In this document: positions 60,316 through 64,000 of the stretch, piece by piece
How positions within the stretch are numbered: the stretch's first letter is position 1
Layout of the letters: each line of letters starts with the position of its first letter
Assembly (NCBI GenBank): GCA_026545225.1
Contig: CM048845.1
Location: 18,631,001-18,695,000 of the forward strand
Direction of reading: 5' to 3'
DNA: 64,000 bases
DNA from: Cornus controversa
Taxonomy: Eukaryota; Streptophyta; Magnoliopsida; Cornales; Cornaceae
Notes under the pieces: generated by a model
The model's database searches: none
What the model was told of the DNA's origin: nothing
Seen by the model: only the letters and a program-made list of their open reading frames with translations
Position numbers and translations under genes: made by a program

Positions 60316-60899
60316 TAGGGATGGCAACGGGGCGGGGCGGGACGGATTTTGCTTTTCCCATAACTGAAACCGTTTAACTTTCCCCGCCCCGTCCCCGCCC
60401 CGCAACCGTGTATAAACGGGGCTGGGCGGGGTGGGTTTTGACTTCCCCATTCCCATAACCGTTTAACTTTGCCCGCCCCGCCCCGTTTATACATTTTTTT
60501 TTAATGCAAAATTTTTTATAATAATAAATATGATATTTTGATACATATACACCAAAAACACACATTTAGGTACTTGCAACACAATTGATAATATTGAGTC
60601 ATCCATTACTGATATAATAAACTTGTATAGTTGTATGATATATATAATATTAATATTTTCTTTATACATTATTAATATTTTCTCTATATATTATATATAT
60701 AACTATAAATATATATATACTTAAACGGGGCGGGTACCCGTCGGGGTAAGGTCTTACCCCCGTCCCTGCCGTGTTTAAATGCGGGTTATTTTCTCTAACC
60801 CCATCCCCACCCCGTTTCCTTAAACGGTTCCGTAAACGGGTTTTAAACGGGACGAAGCTGGGCGGGTACCCGACGGAGCGGGACAAATTGCCATCCCTA
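60316..60899. mobile_element. Non-autonomous hAT element (584 bp, MITE-like)
   Basis: Begins TAGGGATGGCAA and ends TTGCCATCCCTA, a perfect 12-bp inverted repeat, flanked by the 8-bp TSD CACATGAC. Both subterminal regions are GC-rich, with repeated CGGGGCGGG/CCCGCCCCG and AAACGG(G/T)T motifs in inverted arrangement, probably transposase-binding sites. The middle (about 60,490-60,720) is AT-rich. No coding capacity. Confidence 0.9.
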
Positions 60900-60907
60900 C
60901 ACATGAC
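60900..60907. repeat. TSD of the hAT element (right), CACATGAC
   Basis: Exact copy of 60,308-60,315. Confidence 0.88.
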
Positions 60908-61639
60908 ACACCTTTATCTAAGTCTTGATAGTCTCCACACTTGTCAAATAAAAATGTGGTATCCATGCAGCGATTCATGGAAGATTAAAAAAAGAAAACC
61001 ACCCCTTTGAACAATTGAGTGGTGAACTATATAGCCGAACAAGTAACATAATATGTTTGTGTGCAATAAATTTTATATTATGATTTATCTCGCTTCAAAA
61101 CATAAAAATTTTAAATCCTAATCTAAATAGTAAATAAATGTGAAATGGGATCAAACAATCTAATCAAAGGTTGTTCTAAAAAATTTAGGAGGAAAAACTG
61201 TATATTATAATTATTACATTTACAGTAAATAAATGTGAAATGGGAAAGAGGCTAATTTGTAAAACAAGGAGATCAATAAAGAAAATTGATAAGCAGTCAA
61301 TGCTACATTTGACAAATAAGTTATAGCCATAAAATGAAATTTTATGAAAAAGACACAGCACCTCCCTCAAATGTCGATTCTTATATTCGTCTACGTCTGC
61401 TGTTCAGCTGCAATTGAGGCCCTTGTGATTTGCATTTTCGGATGTTTGGTCTATATACCTATTTCCACCAAGCTTAATTTTAGTAACAATGTTAATATAT
61501 TATAATAGAATTTAGTGATGATACAACACAAAAATTACAAAAGAGAGAGGGTTATGATCAATTACTAAGATGCTAGAAGAACAATGTGCAAAAAAATTGT
61601 GAGCAAAAAAAATTGGTGAGAAAATTTGATTCTTGCATG

Positions 61640-62450
61640 CAATTTAATTGATGGAAAGAGTTGGGAGGAGTTGAGAGTTAGAGTGGAGATATGAGTGTAT
61701 TAGTTGAAGAATAGCATAACAACGTAAAAAATATTGTGACCAAAAAATGTAAAAGTGATGTCAAGAGGAGTTGAGAGTTAGAGCAACCAAATTAATAAAT
61801 AATAAAATCAAGTTTGTATCTGAAATTCAGAATTTTTAGACTAACAAAATTTTATTGGTTAAAGATTGACTAAAAAAAGTGAAATTGTGAAAAAAAAAAT
61901 GAATGTAAAAAAAATTGTGAGAGTTAGAGTTAAGATAGGTGTGTATTGAAGAATTAGGAGTGTATTAGATGAAAAATTATTATAAAAGTGATGTCAAGAG
62001 GAGTTGAGAGTTAGAGTAGAGATAGGAGTGTATTGTGACAAAAAAATGAATAAGGTAAAAAAAAATAAAAATAAAAATAAAAAATAAAATAAAATAAATG
62101 ATAAAATCAGGTTTGTATTTGAAATTGACCAAAAAAAGTGAAATTGTAACAAAAAAATAAACGTAAAAAAAATTGTGGAGTTAGAATGGAGATAGGAGTG
62201 TATTAGATGAAGAATTATTATAAAAGTGATGTCAAGAGGAGTTGAGAGTTAGTGTAGAGATAGGAGTGTATTGTGACAAAAAAATGAATAAGGTAAAAAA
62301 AAATAAAAATAAATAAATAATAAAACCAGAATTGTATCAAATTGTGAGAGTTAGAGTGGAGATAGGAGTGTATTGAAGAATTATTATAAAAGTGATGTGA
62401 AGAGGAGTTGAGAGTTAGAGTAGAGACATGAATGTATTAGTTGAAGAATT
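61640..62450. repeat. Irregular tandem array inside the Helitron
   Basis: At least five copies of a unit with GAGTTGAGAGTTAGAGT(A/G)GAGATAGGAGTGTATT, usually followed by ATTATTATAAAAGTGATGTCAAGAGG and sometimes AAAAAATGAATAAGGTAAAAAA. Spacing varies (about 110-190 bp). Confidence 0.75.
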
Positions 62451-62502
62451 TGCATAAAAGTGAATGATTTGAAACAACTTCTACTTTTAATAATAGTATA
62501 TA

Positions 62503-63569
62503 TAAAAGAAGAAAATACAATAAAATAAGAGTTATATATAAATACAATTATATATAATATAAAAATATAAAAGAAAAGAAAATAAATATGTATAAAAATA
62601 TATGACAATTACCAAAAACATGTAAATAGTTAGAATTTATGACAATTACCAAAAACATGCAAATGCATAAAAATGAATTTTTAATTAAAATAAACTAAAA
62701 TAAAGTCCTAACAAATATAATTTTGGAGAAAAGAATATATATATAATATGTAATATCATATTTATGTTGGTTAAAATGAGTTGAAACTATATTACTCAAA
62801 CGCAATCTTTAGTCGAATATACTACTACTTGTTTTTTGATAATTAATTTTGGGTTACAAAACATATTTTTAGAGTTGTGCTTTCAAAATTTTAACAGCAT
62901 ATAACGTTATCAAACGTATTCTGCTTTTCACGAAGATGACAACACAATATGTTTTCAGGTTTCATTTTTCAGAAATCATAAAATGGAATCCAACAGTGTA
63001 ATCTTCCAATTTTACTTAGACCCAATTTTGTCGGAAAGAAATAGAAGAAAAAGAAAAGAAAGGTAATGGAGGGATATGATTTTTTGTGTTTGGTACAAAA
63101 TTTTGGAAGGAAAAAAAAAAAGAAACTAATGGATTTGGAGGGATAGCCTAATACCAACTTTGCTCTTATTTTGATAAAAGATAAAATTTCTCTTTTAAAT
63201 AAAAAATGGTATATTTTTTAAAATAGTTTCTTTTCATTTCTTTCTCCAAACATGTTAACTGTCATTTCTTTTCTTTTCCTTTGTTAATCAACCAAACACA
63301 TTTAACCTTATCCTTTCCTTTCTTTTCTTTTCTCTCAAAAAGTAATGCTATTTTTTCTTTTCTTTTCCATTATACCAAACATATCCTTAGATATAGTTTC
63401 AAAATCCAACTGTGTAGCTCATTAAACTCTCATCTGAAGAAAAGAATATATCATTTACCATTTTCACAGTGATCAGTTCATGTTACTTAGAAAATCAATT
63501 AATTAGGTCCAGGTAATAAGTTTCACTTGCTAAATTGAACATTTTTTGTGTATACAATTTTGAATGAGA
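62503..63569. other. AT-rich intergenic DNA
   Basis: No gene seen. Pyrimidine-rich TTTCTTTTCTTTTC stretches at about 63,240-63,370. Confidence 0.5.
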
Positions 63570-63570
63570 T

Positions 63571-63575
<5 letters not shown>

Positions 63576-63622
<47 letters not shown>
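63576..63622. repeat. (TA)n microsatellite
   Basis: An uninterrupted run of about 23 TA dinucleotides next to the LINE tail. Confidence 0.9.
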
Positions 63623-63625
<3 letters not shown>

Positions 63626-64000
63626 GGTAATTCAAAATTTCATTAAGGAAAAAAAGGGAAAAAACAACCAAAGGGCTTAACCCAAAAACAAAACAAAACA
63701 GCCCAAAGGCAGATAACCAAAGCAAAAAGCCCAAACACCTTCGAAAGATCGTTACACCAACATTTCCCAAATCAAAAGCTATTGGGGAAAAGATTAGAAG
63801 GATGCCATGGAACTATGGCTCAGCCTCAGATACACTAGAGCATGGTAAGTTCCACACTTCAGCAATAATCCTTGAGGTTCTGCCCTCACGCAGTTTGTAG
63901 CCAAGAAGCCGATTCCTCACACTGTTATAAACCTTCTGCTGGACGACCATTGGAGAAGCATGCTTCCCAGAGAAGGTACATCAATTTCTTTCTCTCCAGT
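63623..64000 (-). mobile_element. LINE (L1-type) 3' end, cut by the window edge
   Basis: On the minus strand, 63,975-63,826 encodes SPMVVQQKVYNSVRNRLLGY then KLREGRTSRIIAEVWNLP, resembling the end of plant L1 ORF2. A 3' UTR follows (GGCTGTTTTGTTTTGTTTTT, CCTTAATGAAATTTTGAATTACCG) and stops at the (TA)n. The T-rich tail ending near TTAATGAAATTTTGAA is typical of plant LINE 3' UTRs. The upstream part lies outside the window. Confidence 0.5.

Larger units (their letters stand above)
59307..62502 (-). mobile_element. Second non-autonomous Helitron
   Basis: Minus-strand element. Its 3' end reads through a hairpin (59,319-59,335, 7-bp stem with one mismatch, loop AAC) then CTAG at 59,310-59,307, followed by a host T. 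Its 5' end near 62,502 reads ATACTATTATTAAAAGTAG; the usual initial TC has changed to TA. Both ends resemble those of the 21,265-42,888 element. The inside is non-coding: duplicated blocks at 59,350-59,470 and 59,715-59,830, a hAT element at 60,316-60,899 and a repeat array at 61,640-62,450. No Rep/helicase. Confidence 0.68.

Overview
This is a stretch of nuclear DNA from a eudicot plant. It is AT-rich, has large introns, few genes and many plant transposons. Three host genes can be recognised: an SNF4/AKIN-beta-gamma-like kinase subunit gene (minus strand, exons between about 3.6 and 10.4 kb), an intronless PLS-type pentatricopeptide repeat gene (45,135-46,955, minus) and a complete six-exon calnexin gene (53,402-58,419, plus). 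No rRNA, tRNA or CRISPR locus was seen.

Layout. 0-3.5 kb holds an RTE-type LINE 3' end and a tandem TRIM retrotransposon array (three 72-bp LTRs). 3.6-10.5 kb holds the SNF4-like gene, with a Ty1/copia fragment and a roughly 360-bp tandem duplication in its introns; its last exons were not found. 13-20.5 kb is a retrotransposon graveyard: a copia LTR/PBS/gag remnant split by a 2.3-kb Ty3/gypsy solo LTR with a 5-bp target-site duplication (TSD), then a deleted Tekay-like gypsy element that keeps integrase C-terminus, chromodomain and part of an LTR.

21.3-42.9 kb is a three-level nest. A minus-strand Helitron (21,265-42,888) contains a 14-kb Tat-lineage Ty3/gypsy element (23,028-41,524, minus strand, TSD ACTCC). 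One LTR of that element contains a structurally complete PIF/Harbinger transposon (37,007-41,386, TSD TTA) with an apparently intact DDE transposase and an intact Myb/SANT-like partner gene. The Tat element has a dual RNase H and carries an antisense plant-mobile-domain (PMD) gene between integrase and polypurine tract, with a TATA box, a likely intron-containing leader and a 60-bp minisatellite. Its own gag-pol is decayed, including Asp-to-Asn changes in the reverse transcriptase and second RNase H.

42.9-53 kb is intergenic apart from the PPR gene. It has a perfect 71-bp-arm hairpin, local duplications and small transposon remnants. Calnexin follows, with ER-stress-type promoter motifs and a probable GC-AG last intron. 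59.3-62.5 kb is a second Helitron with a 584-bp hAT-type element (8-bp TSD) inside it. The window ends in a LINE 3' fragment next to a (TA)n tract.

The host genes have unrelated jobs (energy sensing, organelle RNA processing, ER folding). Most of the structure comes from nested transposition. The PIF/Harbinger pair and the antisense PMD module of the Tat element are the most notable systems. All identifications come from reading the sequence and recalled family features; no search was run.
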